Translations under genes and position numbers: made by a program | Source: an uncultured Lachnospiraceae bacterium | Lineage (GTDB): Bacteria > Bacillota > Clostridia > Lachnospirales > Lachnospiraceae | Direction of reading: 5' to 3' | Assembly (NCBI GenBank): GCA_900539715.1 | Contig: UQDA01000041.1 | Span: 1 to 16,273, forward strand | Length of the DNA: 16,273 nucleotides | Notes under the pieces: generated by a model | Told to the model about the DNA's origin: nothing | The model's input: only the letters and a program-made list of their open reading frames with translations | The model's database searches: none | In this document: positions 1-7,179 of the stretch, piece after piece | Layout: each line of letters begins with the position of its first letter | How positions within the stretch are numbered: the first letter of the stretch is position 1

Positions 1-46
1 TGCCGCCTCCCGTCTGCCGCCGCTTCCTACGTTTCCTACGCTTCTC

Positions 47-1927
47 CTATGCTTCCTTCTCCACATAATACTGCGCCTGCGCGTTCCAGAGCGCGTGATA
101 TTTTCCCTCCTCGTCCTTTAAAAGCGCTTCGTGGCTTCCCTTCTGCACCACCTGCCCCTTATCGAACACCGCTATCTCATCGCAGAACTTGCAGGAGGAA
201 AGCCTGTGGCTGATGTACACCGCCGTCTTGTCTCCGGCTATCTCGTTAAATTTACTGTAAATCTCCGCCTCCGCCACCGGGTCGAGCGCCGCCGTGGGCT
301 CGTCTAAGACGATGAAAGGCGCGTTCCGGTACAGTGCGCGGGCAATAGCTATTTTCTGTTCCTCACCGCCGGAAAATTCAATTCCATCGGGAGAAAGTGT
401 TTTATACAAATATGTATTCAGCCCTTCCGGAAGTTTTTTCAGACGCTCCTCAAAGCCCGCCTGCTTCAGCCATTCTGTTACCCTTTCCCTGTCGTAAGAG
501 GCGCTTCCTGCCACCGTTTCGCCAAGCGGCTGCGCTGGGAGCCAGAAATCCTGAAATACGACGGAAAACAGCGCCATATAATCATCGTAACGATATTTAC
601 GGATATTGATGCCGTTTAACAGGATTTCTCCCTCCTGCGGGTCGTACAGACGGCACAAAAGCTTGATAAACGTGGTTTTCCCGGAGCCGTTCTCTCCCAC
701 CACTGCCAGTCTTTCCCCGACGCGGAACTTTAAGTTCACATGACGCAGAGCCCAGTCGGAGCTTCCCGGATACTGAAAGGAAACGTCCCGAAATTCCACC
801 TCATACTGTCTGTCGGAACGCTTTTCCGTCGTCAGGCTGCCCTGATACATCCTGTTTTCCATATCCAGTAGTTCAAAGGTCGTTTTTAAAAATACGCCGT
901 TTGCCTGCATCTGCGCGATGCTGCCCATCAACGTGTAAATCCCAGAAAACAGCTTTGTGATAGCCCCCACATACTGCGTTACCGCACCGACGCCGAACGC
1001 TCCTGCCCAGGCTTTCACACAGACAAACAGATATATCACCCCGGTCAGCACCATGGAAAGCCCCCCTGAAAGCGCCGCCCACAGTCCCATCGGTCCCTTT
1101 GCCCAGCCTCCCATCTCCGAAAACGCTCCCATACTCTGGGGAGCTTCGTTGATAAAATAGCTTCCGAGCCGCTCCTGCTGCCGGTAAATCCGCATATCCT
1201 CCGCGCGCTCTCTTTCAAACGGCATCTCTAATCCGAAATAAAGCGCAATCTGGTTGGAACGCTTCAGCCTTTCAAAGCAATTCAGCATAATACCGTTTTT
1301 CTTTATGCCGCACCGGTTTGAAAGCGCCGTTACGCCAAACATCACCGCCAGCAAAACCGCCGCGCACAGCGGGCTGTTCAGAAATACAAATCCGCTTTCC
1401 CGAGGGACTTTTAAAGTAAACAGCGAAACTGTCAGCCCGATGCCGCCCGCTATCTGGAATGCAGCCCCCACAAGCTTTTGCAGGATGTCTATCGTTTTTA
1501 TCGTCCCGTGGTTATCCAGGTTCCGGTTCTGCCATATCTGACTGTGCAGGTCATGAGTATGCTGGTCGTTCATATTCGGATAGTCCAGCTCCAGAAATTT
1601 CTCCATGTAAGGCTGGTTATCCGTCCAGAACAGGCAATTTCCATGAATCCCCATCCACTGCGCTACCCCGCTTTTCAAAAGCGCCAGCACAAATTCCACG
1701 ATAACGATAGCTGCCGCCAGTTTCAGGAGCACGGTTCCTTCAGCCCCCGCCGCCAGCGCATCCACAAACCGGGCGGACAGCCATATCCCCGCATAGGGCA
1801 TCGCCGCCTCCAGAAACCCATCGCATAAAATGGAAATCAAAAGAGCCGGGTCATATTTCGCGTACAGCTTCCAGCCTCTCCGGTTATAATCCCATGCCTC
1901 CTTTATGGACATTTTCTCATTTTCCAT
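47..1927 (-). CDS. ABC transporter half-molecule (TMD-NBD), second of a pair
   Basis: Membrane exporter-type ABC protein of 626 residues with a fused permease and ATPase. Hydrophobic stretches around residues 28-50, 65-87, 152-172, 186-202 and 281-314 form the transmembrane domain. The ATPase follows: Walker A GENGSGKTT (411-419), Q-loop Q459, signature FSGGEEQ (518-524, a variant of LSGGQ), Walker B FIVLDE (538-543) with its catalytic Glu, and switch His574. I start at the ATG at 1927, not the longer in-frame start at 1978, because AGGGAGG lies just upstream. This start overlaps the stop of the preceding ABC gene by 11 bases, which implies translational coupling. Both pair members are complete, so a heterodimer is inferred. 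The substrate is unknown; the adjacent regulator and kinase suggest peptide or antimicrobial efflux, but that is inference. Confidence 0.9.
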   Translation of the reverse strand: MENEKMSIKEAWDYNRRGWKLYAKYDPALLISILCDGFLEAAMPYAGIWLSARFVDALAAGAEGTVLLKLAAAIVIVEFVLALLKSGVAQWMGIHGNCLFWTDNQPYMEKFLELDYPNMNDQHTHDLHSQIWQNRNLDNHGTIKTIDILQKLVGAAFQIAGGIGLTVSLFTLKVPRESGFVFLNSPLCAAVLLAVMFGVTALSNRCGIKKNGIMLNCFERLKRSNQIALYFGLEMPFERERAEDMRIYRQQERLGSYFINEAPQSMGAFSEMGGWAKGPMGLWAALSGGLSMVLTGVIYLFVCVKAWAGAFGVGAVTQYVGAITKLFSGIYTLMGSIAQMQANGVFLKTTFELLDMENRMYQGSLTTEKRSDRQYEVEFRDVSFQYPGSSDWALRHVNLKFRVGERLAVVGENGSGKTTFIKLLCRLYDPQEGEILLNGINIRKYRYDDYMALFSVVFQDFWLPAQPLGETVAGSASYDRERVTEWLKQAGFEERLKKLPEGLNTYLYKTLSPDGIEFSGGEEQKIAIARALYRNAPFIVLDEPTAALDPVAEAEIYSKFNEIAGDKTAVYISHRLSSCKFCDEIAVFDKGQVVQKGSHEALLKDEEGKYHALWNAQAQYYVEKEA

Positions 1928-3740
1928 CGTTTTTTTCCTCCCTGTAATAGCGGCTCTGTATCTCAAACAGCTTCGCATATTCTCCGCCCTGCTCCAGAAG
2001 GCTTCTGTGCGTCCCTTCCTCTGCGATAAGCCCGTCCTTTAAAAACAGTATCCTGTCGCAAAACTGCGTGGAAGCCAGCCGGTGGGAAATAAACAACGCA
2101 GTCTTTCCTTCCGTCATGCGGCTGTACCTCATGTAAATATCATTTTCCGCGATGGGGTCCAGCGCCGCCGTCGGCTCGTCCAAAAGAAGGATGTCCGCAT
2201 TTTTATAAAGCGCCCTTGCCAGCATGAGCCGCTGGTTCTGCCCGCCGGACAGCTCCACGCCCTCCTCATACAATTCCCTGCCAAGGTACGTATTCATTCC
2301 CTGCGGAAGTTCTCCGACCTTTTCCAAAAGCCCCGCCTGCTCCAGACATCGTGCCACCCGCTCCCGGTCGATTTCCTTTGCCTCCTGCGCCACATTCTGG
2401 GCAACAGTGCAGTCCACGACCGAAAAGCTCTGAAATACCGCCGCAAACAGCCCATAATATTCTTTTCTGTTATACTGTCGGATATCCTGTCCGTTCAGCA
2501 GTACGCGCCCCTGCGTCGGGTCAAAAAATCCGCATATCAGCTTAACGAGCGTCGTCTTTCCGGCGCCGTTCAAGCCCACCATCGCCAGCTTTTCCCCCGG
2601 ATGCAGGGTAAGGTTCATATGGCTGATCGTATCCTTCTGTGCCCCCGGATAACGATAAGAAACGTCCTCCAGACGGATTTCACAGGAAGAGAGCTCCTTC
2701 GGGAGCGATTTTCCTTCTTCAAATAAAAACGGCTCCTCCCATTCCAGAAATTCCCGCATCACATTGAGCTCCTCGCTCTGCTGATGCAGTCCGTAAAATG
2801 CTCCCAGAATCCCGTCTATCATCGTGCTGATGCCGCTCGCCGTCCCGAAATACAAAAGAAACTGCGCTGCAGTCAGATTTCCGCCTGCGACCATACCTAT
2901 CAGATACAGATACACCAAACCGTTTCTGAGCAGATTCATCGCCGCTCCCGCCGCGTCCCCTTTCAGAAGTATCGCGCTTCTTTTCCGGTTCAGCTCCTTT
3001 AACCGCTCCATGCCGCTGTCCCATATCGACCTCATCCAGCCCTGAAGGCCAAAGATACGGATATCCTTTGCATATTGCCTGTTTCCGGCGCTGTCTATCG
3101 CATACTGCATCCTTCCGGTCGGTCCGTCCATCTTCTCCAGCGGTTCCCGCCCCCGCTCCGAAGCGTGCTTTCCCGCAAGATAAGAAACGACCGCTGTCGC
3201 CGCGCATATCAATATCAGCTCCGGTCCCGCCGTTACCATAAGGCCAAGATAAATGACAAGGCGCAAAACATCCGCAATGATTTGCGTCCATGTTTCCCAT
3301 ATCGTTTCCGCCGCCGAGCCGGGACCGCAATAAGCGCCGATGACCCGCGCCTTCTTGTCCCCGAAATTTGCGTCCATCAGATTCGGATACGAGGTCTCCG
3401 TCCATTTTTTTGTAGCTCTGTTTGAAAAAGCCTGAAACCGCATAGCGAGCCGCGCATAAGATGCATTTTCCTCCACATAGGACTGCAGCCCGGCCAGCAC
3501 GACCAACGCCCCGGAAAATGCCGCAATCGTTCCCGCCAATCCGCCAAAGGACGCTGCCTGCTCCACCTTATCCAAAATCGCCGGAGACAAAAGAATCTCC
3601 GTCACAGACCTTACCGCCATCACACACGCCAAGACAACGCACAGCCAAATGACGCTCCGCTTTTCCTTCCACGCTATCTTCAGCATAAAAGCGGTATTCT
3701 GCCATATGCTGTACTTTCCTGAAGCTGACTTCTTTTTCAT
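1917..3740 (-). CDS. ABC transporter half-molecule (TMD-NBD), first of a pair
   Basis: Exporter-type ABC protein of 607 residues. The N-terminal half has hydrophobic segments near residues 28-52, 66-86, 155-190 and 270-315. The ATPase has Walker A GLNGAGKTT (389-397), Q-loop Q437, a canonical LSGGQ (497-501), Walker B ILLLDE (517-522) and switch His553, so it should be hydrolytically competent. The ATG at 3740 has AGGAG about 8 bases upstream and begins a Lys-rich start typical of the family. The frame stays open to an ATG at 3878 that also has a fair AGGAAG site. That extension would add 46 Pro/Arg-rich residues and run through an intrinsic terminator hairpin (3815-3844), so I treat it as a possible leader. 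The gene overlaps the second ABC gene by 11 bases. The pair is probably a heterodimeric exporter controlled by the nearby two-component genes (inference). Confidence 0.9.
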   Translation of the reverse strand: MKKKSASGKYSIWQNTAFMLKIAWKEKRSVIWLCVVLACVMAVRSVTEILLSPAILDKVEQAASFGGLAGTIAAFSGALVVLAGLQSYVEENASYARLAMRFQAFSNRATKKWTETSYPNLMDANFGDKKARVIGAYCGPGSAAETIWETWTQIIADVLRLVIYLGLMVTAGPELILICAATAVVSYLAGKHASERGREPLEKMDGPTGRMQYAIDSAGNRQYAKDIRIFGLQGWMRSIWDSGMERLKELNRKRSAILLKGDAAGAAMNLLRNGLVYLYLIGMVAGGNLTAAQFLLYFGTASGISTMIDGILGAFYGLHQQSEELNVMREFLEWEEPFLFEEGKSLPKELSSCEIRLEDVSYRYPGAQKDTISHMNLTLHPGEKLAMVGLNGAGKTTLVKLICGFFDPTQGRVLLNGQDIRQYNRKEYYGLFAAVFQSFSVVDCTVAQNVAQEAKEIDRERVARCLEQAGLLEKVGELPQGMNTYLGRELYEEGVELSGGQNQRLMLARALYKNADILLLDEPTAALDPIAENDIYMRYSRMTEGKTALFISHRLASTQFCDRILFLKDGLIAEEGTHRSLLEQGGEYAKLFEIQSRYYREEKNDGK

Positions 3741-3814
3741 TGTTTTTCGCTCCTTTTTTCTCCTCTCCTCCGTCCGGAAGCCCTGCCCCTGCGGAAGCAT
3801 CCTTACCATACCAC

Positions 3815-3844
3815 AAAAAAATCCCCCGGCACGTTCCGGGGGAT
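3815..3844 (-). terminator. Intrinsic terminator between kinase gene and ABC genes (possible attenuator)
   Basis: Perfect 9-bp stem ATCCCCCGG / CCGGGGGAT (3821-3829 with 3836-3844) and a 6-base loop. On the minus strand it is followed directly by a run of seven T. It sits after the kinase stop (3899) and before the chosen ABC start (3740), with no clear promoter in between, so some read-through seems to be required. Confidence 0.8.
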
Positions 3845-3898
3845 GAATCGTTTGATTTTGGGGACGAACTGCACGCATTAAAAATCTTCCTGCTTTTG

Positions 3899-4561
3899 TC
3901 AGGTCTGGGGAATCAGGATTTCCGTCGTAAACGCCCCTTCTTCCGAATTGCGGCTTAAATATCCGCCCAGCCGCTCAACAATGGCGTCGATACGTATCAG
4001 CCCGAATCCGTGTCCCTTGCCCTTGCTCGTACGGAACAACCTGCCCACCTTTTCCAGCTTGCCGGTCGCGGTAAAGTTAGTAAAGGAAATATAGAGCTGC
4101 GTATTTTTCATATCCATATAGATGCGTATCATCCTGCCGCCTTCAGGCAGCTTCATGCTCGCCTCTATCGCATTATCGAACAGGTTGCCCAGAATAACGC
4201 ATAAATCCAGCTCCGACATTTTTAACTTTACCGGAATATGCGCGTCCACATGCACTTCGATATTTTTTGAACGCGCCAGCGAAATCTTGCTGTTTAATAT
4301 CGCATCTGCCATGGCGTTTCCCGTCTTTATCACCGTGTCCACCGTATTCAGATCCAATTCCAGACCGTCCAGATACTGCATGACAGCTTCCATATCGCCG
4401 TTTTCTGCCAGCGCCTTGATGGTCTGGATGTGATTGCGGTAATCGTGCCGCCAGCCTCGCATCTGCCGATACATATTTTCCACTTCCTGATAATGGGTAT
4501 CGATAAGCTCCCGCTGGTATTCGTCCAGCTGGCGGTTTATCTGTTTTGTAAAAAGCTTCAT
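3899..4561 (-). CDS. Short cytoplasmic GHKL-type sensor histidine kinase
   Basis: A 220-residue kinase with the AgrC/LytS-like GHKL layout but no transmembrane or extracellular sensor part. An N-terminal helical stretch (about 1-35) leads into the H-box RHDYRNH, with phosphoacceptor His39. The N-box NLFDNAIEA (126-134) and glycine box GHGFGL (183-188) form the ATP-binding domain. The start at 4561 is firm: AGGAAGGA lies five bases upstream. Full-length relatives usually carry five to seven membrane helices before this point, so input probably comes through a partner protein, plausibly the downstream ABC exporter, rather than its own sensor (inference). The likely cognate regulator is the LytTR gene at 4999-5697, separated from it here by the small toxin-like locus. 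Confidence 0.88.
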   Translation of the reverse strand: MKLFTKQINRQLDEYQRELIDTHYQEVENMYRQMRGWRHDYRNHIQTIKALAENGDMEAVMQYLDGLELDLNTVDTVIKTGNAMADAILNSKISLARSKNIEVHVDAHIPVKLKMSELDLCVILGNLFDNAIEASMKLPEGGRMIRIYMDMKNTQLYISFTNFTATGKLEKVGRLFRTSKGKGHGFGLIRIDAIVERLGGYLSRNSEEGAFTTEILIPQT

Positions 4562-4642
4562 CTTATCCTTCCTGTACGATTATCGTTTTGTTGTTTTTTC
4601 ATGAAATAATATTTTGTATTTCCTTGTTGTTTCGCCCCAAAT

Positions 4643-4670
4643 ATGATATCTTTCTTTACAAACACATAAT
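4643..4670 (+). promoter_or_regulatory. Candidate SigA promoter of the small toxin-like ORF
   Basis: -35 ATGATA (4643-4648), 16-base spacer, -10 CATAAT (4665-4670), giving a start near 4677. The -10 and the bases after it are a copy of the strong promoter on the opposite strand at 4921-4949, which supports the call despite the weaker -35. Confidence 0.5.
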
Positions 4671-4693
4671 ATGCTTATCCAGGGAGCCGTTGG
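4666..4693 (+). repeat. Inverted repeat, left copy (toxin promoter -10 and RNA 5' end)
   Basis: Matches the minus strand of 4898-4925 at 25 of 28 positions: ATAATATGCTTA is identical, three mismatches fall in the next six bases, then GAGCCGTTGG is identical. The copies place the same -10 region and 5' RNA sequence at both outer ends of the locus. Confidence 0.85.
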
Positions 4694-4740
4694 GGTGCTA
4701 TGTCAGCCGCCGGACGCTATGCGAAAGGAGGTTGGTGCTT

Positions 4741-4827
4741 ATGGTTACTTATGAGGGATTATTTACCTTTGTAACAATGCTTTGCGCTGTTATAACTCTT
4801 GTCATCTACACGACACGCAAAAAGTAG
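4741..4827 (+). CDS. 28-residue putative holin-like toxin peptide (type I TA toxin candidate)
   Basis: Small plus-strand ORF starting at the ATG at 4741, nine bases after an AAAGGAGG ribosome site (4724-4731). The peptide has a short polar N-terminus MVTYEG, one hydrophobic membrane-spanning segment (about residues 7-23) and a basic TTRKK tail. The TYE motif plus single helix plus basic tail matches what I recall of the Firmicute putative holin-like toxin family (Hol_Tox), short hydrophobic peptides of type I toxin-antitoxin loci. The stop codon lies in the 5' arm of a strong terminator. The frame is open upstream to 4588, but the ribosome site and family length fix the start at 4741. Expected action is in the cell membrane. 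Alternatively it could be a small membrane regulator or exported peptide linked to the neighbouring ABC genes; nothing in the sequence favours that. Confidence 0.75.
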   Translation: MVTYEGLFTFVTMLCAVITLVIYTTRKK

Positions 4828-4914
4828 CGCCCCTGCTCTGGTAAAGTAAGGCGCTACTTTTTAAGTCTCTACATACCGACGGTCAAGTGTACACTGACCA
4901 ACGGCTCTCTTGTT
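4818..4914 (-). ncRNA. Candidate antisense (antitoxin) RNA, about 97 nt
   Basis: Predicted from the perfect promoter at 4921-4949 (start near 4914) to the bidirectional terminator. It has no useful coding potential: its only ATG is followed at once by a stop. The 5' part folds through an imperfect hairpin (plus strand 4877-4905, around GGTCA-GTGTACAC-TTGACC on the minus strand) and the 3' part is the terminator. It overlaps the 3' end of the toxin mRNA by about 45 bases, the geometry known for TxpA/RatA-type systems. The RNA may also read through into the kinase gene at some level. Confidence 0.6.
4819..4862. terminator. Bidirectional intrinsic terminator of the toxin/antisense locus
   Basis: Perfect 13-bp stem AAAAAGTAGCGCC / GGCGCTACTTTTT (4819-4831 with 4850-4862) with an 18-base loop. 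The A/T ends give five T after the hairpin on either strand, so it can end the toxin mRNA (plus) and the convergent antisense RNA (minus). Confidence 0.88.
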
Positions 4915-4925
4915 AAGCATATTAT
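4898..4925 (-). repeat. Inverted repeat, right copy (antisense promoter -10 and RNA 5' end)
   Basis: Partner of 4666-4693, in opposite orientation with 25 of 28 identities. It covers most of the -10 (TATAAT, 4921-4926) and the predicted first bases of the antisense RNA. Confidence 0.85.
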
Positions 4926-4949
4926 ACCCATTCCGCACCATAATGTCAA
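4921..4949 (-). promoter_or_regulatory. Perfect-consensus SigA promoter for the antisense RNA
   Basis: On the minus strand, TTGACA (4944-4949), exactly 17 bases, then TATAAT (4921-4926). Both hexamers match consensus fully. It points toward the toxin ORF's 3' end and, beyond the terminator, the kinase gene. Confidence 0.9.
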
Positions 4950-4998
4950 AATATTTCTTTACTCATTGACCGGTCATCGCTGCTGTTCACAGCAACCG

Positions 4999-5697
4999 TC
5001 ATTCCGCCTCGATAATCGCCCTGTTCAGCGGCTCATACGCCCCTCTCGGCAGCGGAAGCACCGTACCGTCGGAAAGCCATACCTCCGTCTTTGTCACCCG
5101 TTTGATATATTTCAGATTCAGAATGAGCGCACGGCCCGCACGCACGAATCTGCCGTCCAGCTCCTTTTCAAACTCGCTCAGCGTCCGCTTGACCCGGTAA
5201 TCCTCTCCGGCATGAACCGTCACATAATTCTGATGCACATCCAGATAGCGTATCTCATAAAAGGGAAGGCGTAGCATCTCTCCGGAAAGCTCCAGATTCA
5301 GGCAGCGTTCCTCCTGTTTTAACTTTTTTACCGCCCTGTCGAGCACCGCGAACAGACGCTCTTCATGAACGGGCTTCATCAGATAATGCAGCGCCTCAAC
5401 ATCATAGCCCTCCGCAATATAATCCGAATATCCCGTGATAAAAATAATCTGCACCGTCCCGTTTCTGCGGCGTACCCTGCGCGCCATCTCCACGCCGTCC
5501 ATCTGTCCCATCTCAATATCAAGAAGCAGAATATCCCACGTTTTGTCCTCTTCATATTCAAACAGAAAGCTTTCCGCAGATACAAACGTCTCCAGCCTTA
5601 TTTCCGTCTTCCTCTGTTCTGCCCATTTTTCCAAAAGCTGCCGCGTATATTCCGTGTCCGTCCTGCTGTCGTCGCAGACTGCGATATGATAAGCCAT
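4999..5697 (-). CDS. LytTR-family response regulator
   Basis: A 232-residue two-component response regulator of the AgrA/LytR class. The receiver domain (about 1-120) shows the acidic pair Asp9-Asp10, phosphoacceptor Asp60 in LLLDIEM, Thr88 in FITGYS and the invariant Lys108 in MKPV. A LytTR DNA-binding domain fills about 134-230 (IRYLDVHQNYVTVH, the FVRAGRALILNLKYI region and a C-terminal PLPRGAYEPL). The start at 5697 has GGAGGA six bases upstream. It has its own promoter (5735-5763). It likely receives phosphate from the soluble GHKL kinase at 3899-4561 and may control the ABC genes. I could not find convincing LytTR direct repeats near those genes. Confidence 0.93.
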   Translation of the reverse strand: MAYHIAVCDDSRTDTEYTRQLLEKWAEQRKTEIRLETFVSAESFLFEYEEDKTWDILLLDIEMGQMDGVEMARRVRRRNGTVQIIFITGYSDYIAEGYDVEALHYLMKPVHEERLFAVLDRAVKKLKQEERCLNLELSGEMLRLPFYEIRYLDVHQNYVTVHAGEDYRVKRTLSEFEKELDGRFVRAGRALILNLKYIKRVTKTEVWLSDGTVLPLPRGAYEPLNRAIIEAE

Positions 5698-5734
5698 CTG
5701 ATTCCTCCGGTCATCTCTGAAATTTCCAGTTATC

Positions 5735-5763
5735 AGTATAGCCGTTTACCACGGGTTTGTCCA
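5735..5763 (-). promoter_or_regulatory. Promoter of the LytTR regulator gene
   Basis: On the minus strand, TGGACA (5758-5763), a 17-base spacer and TATACT (5735-5740): five of six matches in each hexamer. It lies just downstream of the melA terminator and 38 bases before the regulator's start codon. Confidence 0.75.
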
Positions 5764-5797
5764 TTCTCCTGTCCGCTCAGCATGATCTTTATTTTGA

Positions 5798-5847
5798 AAT
5801 ATAAAAGACGGGGCGAAAGAAAGTACATATGCACTCTTCTTCACCCC
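5798..5847 (-). terminator. Terminator after melA
   Basis: Long hairpin between 5810 and 5847 (GGGG/CCCC base, then mostly paired purine/pyrimidine arms with some wobble pairs, tip near the CATATG). On the minus strand it is followed by GTCTTTTATATTT. It begins ten bases beyond the melA stop. Confidence 0.75.
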
Positions 5848-5856
5848 TCTAAAAAA

Positions 5857-7179
5857 TTATTTATACATCTCCATATATGCTCCATGCGCTTCGATCAGCT
5901 CATCACACATGCTTCGAATATCATCCACAGACAGCTCTGCCGCCGTATGCGGATCTAACATAGCCGCCTGATAGATATGATTTCTGTCACGGGTTCTTGC
6001 AGCCTCTATGGTAAGCAGCTGAACGTTGATATTTGTCTGGTTCATAGCCGCAAGCTGAACCGGCAGCCGTCCCACATGACAGGGATTGATTCCGTTTCCA
6101 TTGACCAGACAGGGAACCTCCACACAGGCATCCGCAGGCAGATTGTCGATCAAACCGATATTGAGCACGTTTCCTCCAATCTGATATGGCTTATTTGTTA
6201 CCACCGCTTCCATAATATAAGAAGCATATTCTCTGGAGCGCTCATGAGTAATCTTTCCATCCTTCAGGATATTGTCCCGCTCCTCTTCCCAACCTGCGAT
6301 CTGATTCACACATCGTCTGGGATACTCGTCCAGCGGAATATTGTAACGCTCGATCAGCTCCGGGTAACGGCTCTTGATATAAAACGGATTGTATTCCGAA
6401 TTATGTTCGCTGGATTCTGTGCAATAATAGCCCAGGTTCCGAATATACTCATATCGGATCATATCGCTATGCTTTTCTTCCGCATTTTTCTTCAACGCAC
6501 GCGATTTAATCTCCGGATACAGATCTTTTCCATCACGGTCACGCACATCTAACAGCCACGCCATATGATTGATTCCTGCAATCAAATCGGTGGCGCCCTC
6601 CAGTCTGTCCTCCATTCCGAGACCTTTCAAAAGCCCTTCCGTACAAACCTGAACACTATGACAAAGGCCCACTGTCCTGATTTTTGTGTACCGCTGCATA
6701 TATCCGGTCAAAATTGCCATGGGATTGGTGTAATTTAAGAAAAGCGTATTGGGGCATACCTCCTCCATATCTCTTGCGAATTCCTCCATTACCGGAATAG
6801 TGCGCAAGCCCCGCATGATTCCTCCAATTCCAAGTGTATCCCCAATGGTCTGACGAAGGCCGTATTTCTTTGGAATCTCAAAATCTGTTACGGTACATGG
6901 CTCATAGCCTCCCACCTGAATCGCATTTACCACAAAATCCGCATCCCTCAATGCATCTTTACGGTTTTCCACCCCCAGATAGGTTGTGATACAAGCCCGA
7001 TCCTCATTTACATTGTGATTGAGCGCTTTCAGAATGATTTCCGACTCCTTTAAACGCTTTTCATCAATATCATACAAAGCAATCTTTGCATCGCGAAGCG
7101 CAGGCGTACACATACAATCTCCCAATACATTTCGGGCAAAAACAGTGCTCCCCGCTCCCATAAATGTAATTTTTACCAT
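5857..7179 (-). CDS. melA: Alpha-galactosidase, glycoside hydrolase family 4 (MelA type)
   Basis: Cytoplasmic enzyme of 440 residues expected to release galactose from melibiose and related alpha-galactosides by the NAD- and Mn-dependent GH4 redox mechanism. The N-terminal dinucleotide-binding motif MGAGS is at residues 7-11. The subgroup motif CHSV at 173-176 is the one associated with GH4 alpha-galactosidases; the metal-binding Cys173 and the His205 in GINHM are present. Long blocks (GGYEPCTVTDFE, LNYTNPMA, TESSEHNSEYNPF, NQTNINVQ) closely resemble E. coli MelA as I recall it, and the length fits. AGGAGG lies just upstream of the ATG. It is divergent from an AraC-type regulator that is its likely activator. 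No sugar transporter is in the window. By eye its GC (about 43-48%) is below that of its flanks. Confidence 0.95.
   Translation of the reverse strand: MVKITFMGAGSTVFARNVLGDCMCTPALRDAKIALYDIDEKRLKESEIILKALNHNVNEDRACITTYLGVENRKDALRDADFVVNAIQVGGYEPCTVTDFEIPKKYGLRQTIGDTLGIGGIMRGLRTIPVMEEFARDMEEVCPNTLFLNYTNPMAILTGYMQRYTKIRTVGLCHSVQVCTEGLLKGLGMEDRLEGATDLIAGINHMAWLLDVRDRDGKDLYPEIKSRALKKNAEEKHSDMIRYEYIRNLGYYCTESSEHNSEYNPFYIKSRYPELIERYNIPLDEYPRRCVNQIAGWEEERDNILKDGKITHERSREYASYIMEAVVTNKPYQIGGNVLNIGLIDNLPADACVEVPCLVNGNGINPCHVGRLPVQLAAMNQTNINVQLLTIEAARTRDRNHIYQAAMLDPHTAAELSVDDIRSMCDELIEAHGAYMEMYK

Noticed and set aside
2082..2726. Plus-strand open frame of 214 codons opposite the first ABC gene
   Set aside because: It is a shadow of the ABC ATPase domain with unlikely composition.
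4666..4949. Identification of the toxin locus as a true Fst/par homologue
   Set aside because: The shared bidirectional terminator and end repeats are similar, but the repeats are inverted rather than direct and the peptide resembles holin-like toxins more than Fst; I keep the broader type I label.
4967..4996. Terminator after the LytTR regulator gene
   Set aside because: There is a TGACCGGTCA palindrome and a small CTGTTCACAG dyad, but no stable stem followed by a T run.
1917..5697. An agr-type quorum-sensing locus
   Set aside because: The LytTR regulator and GHKL kinase suggest it, but there is no AgrB-like protease or AgrD-like precursor, and the kinase lacks a sensor domain.
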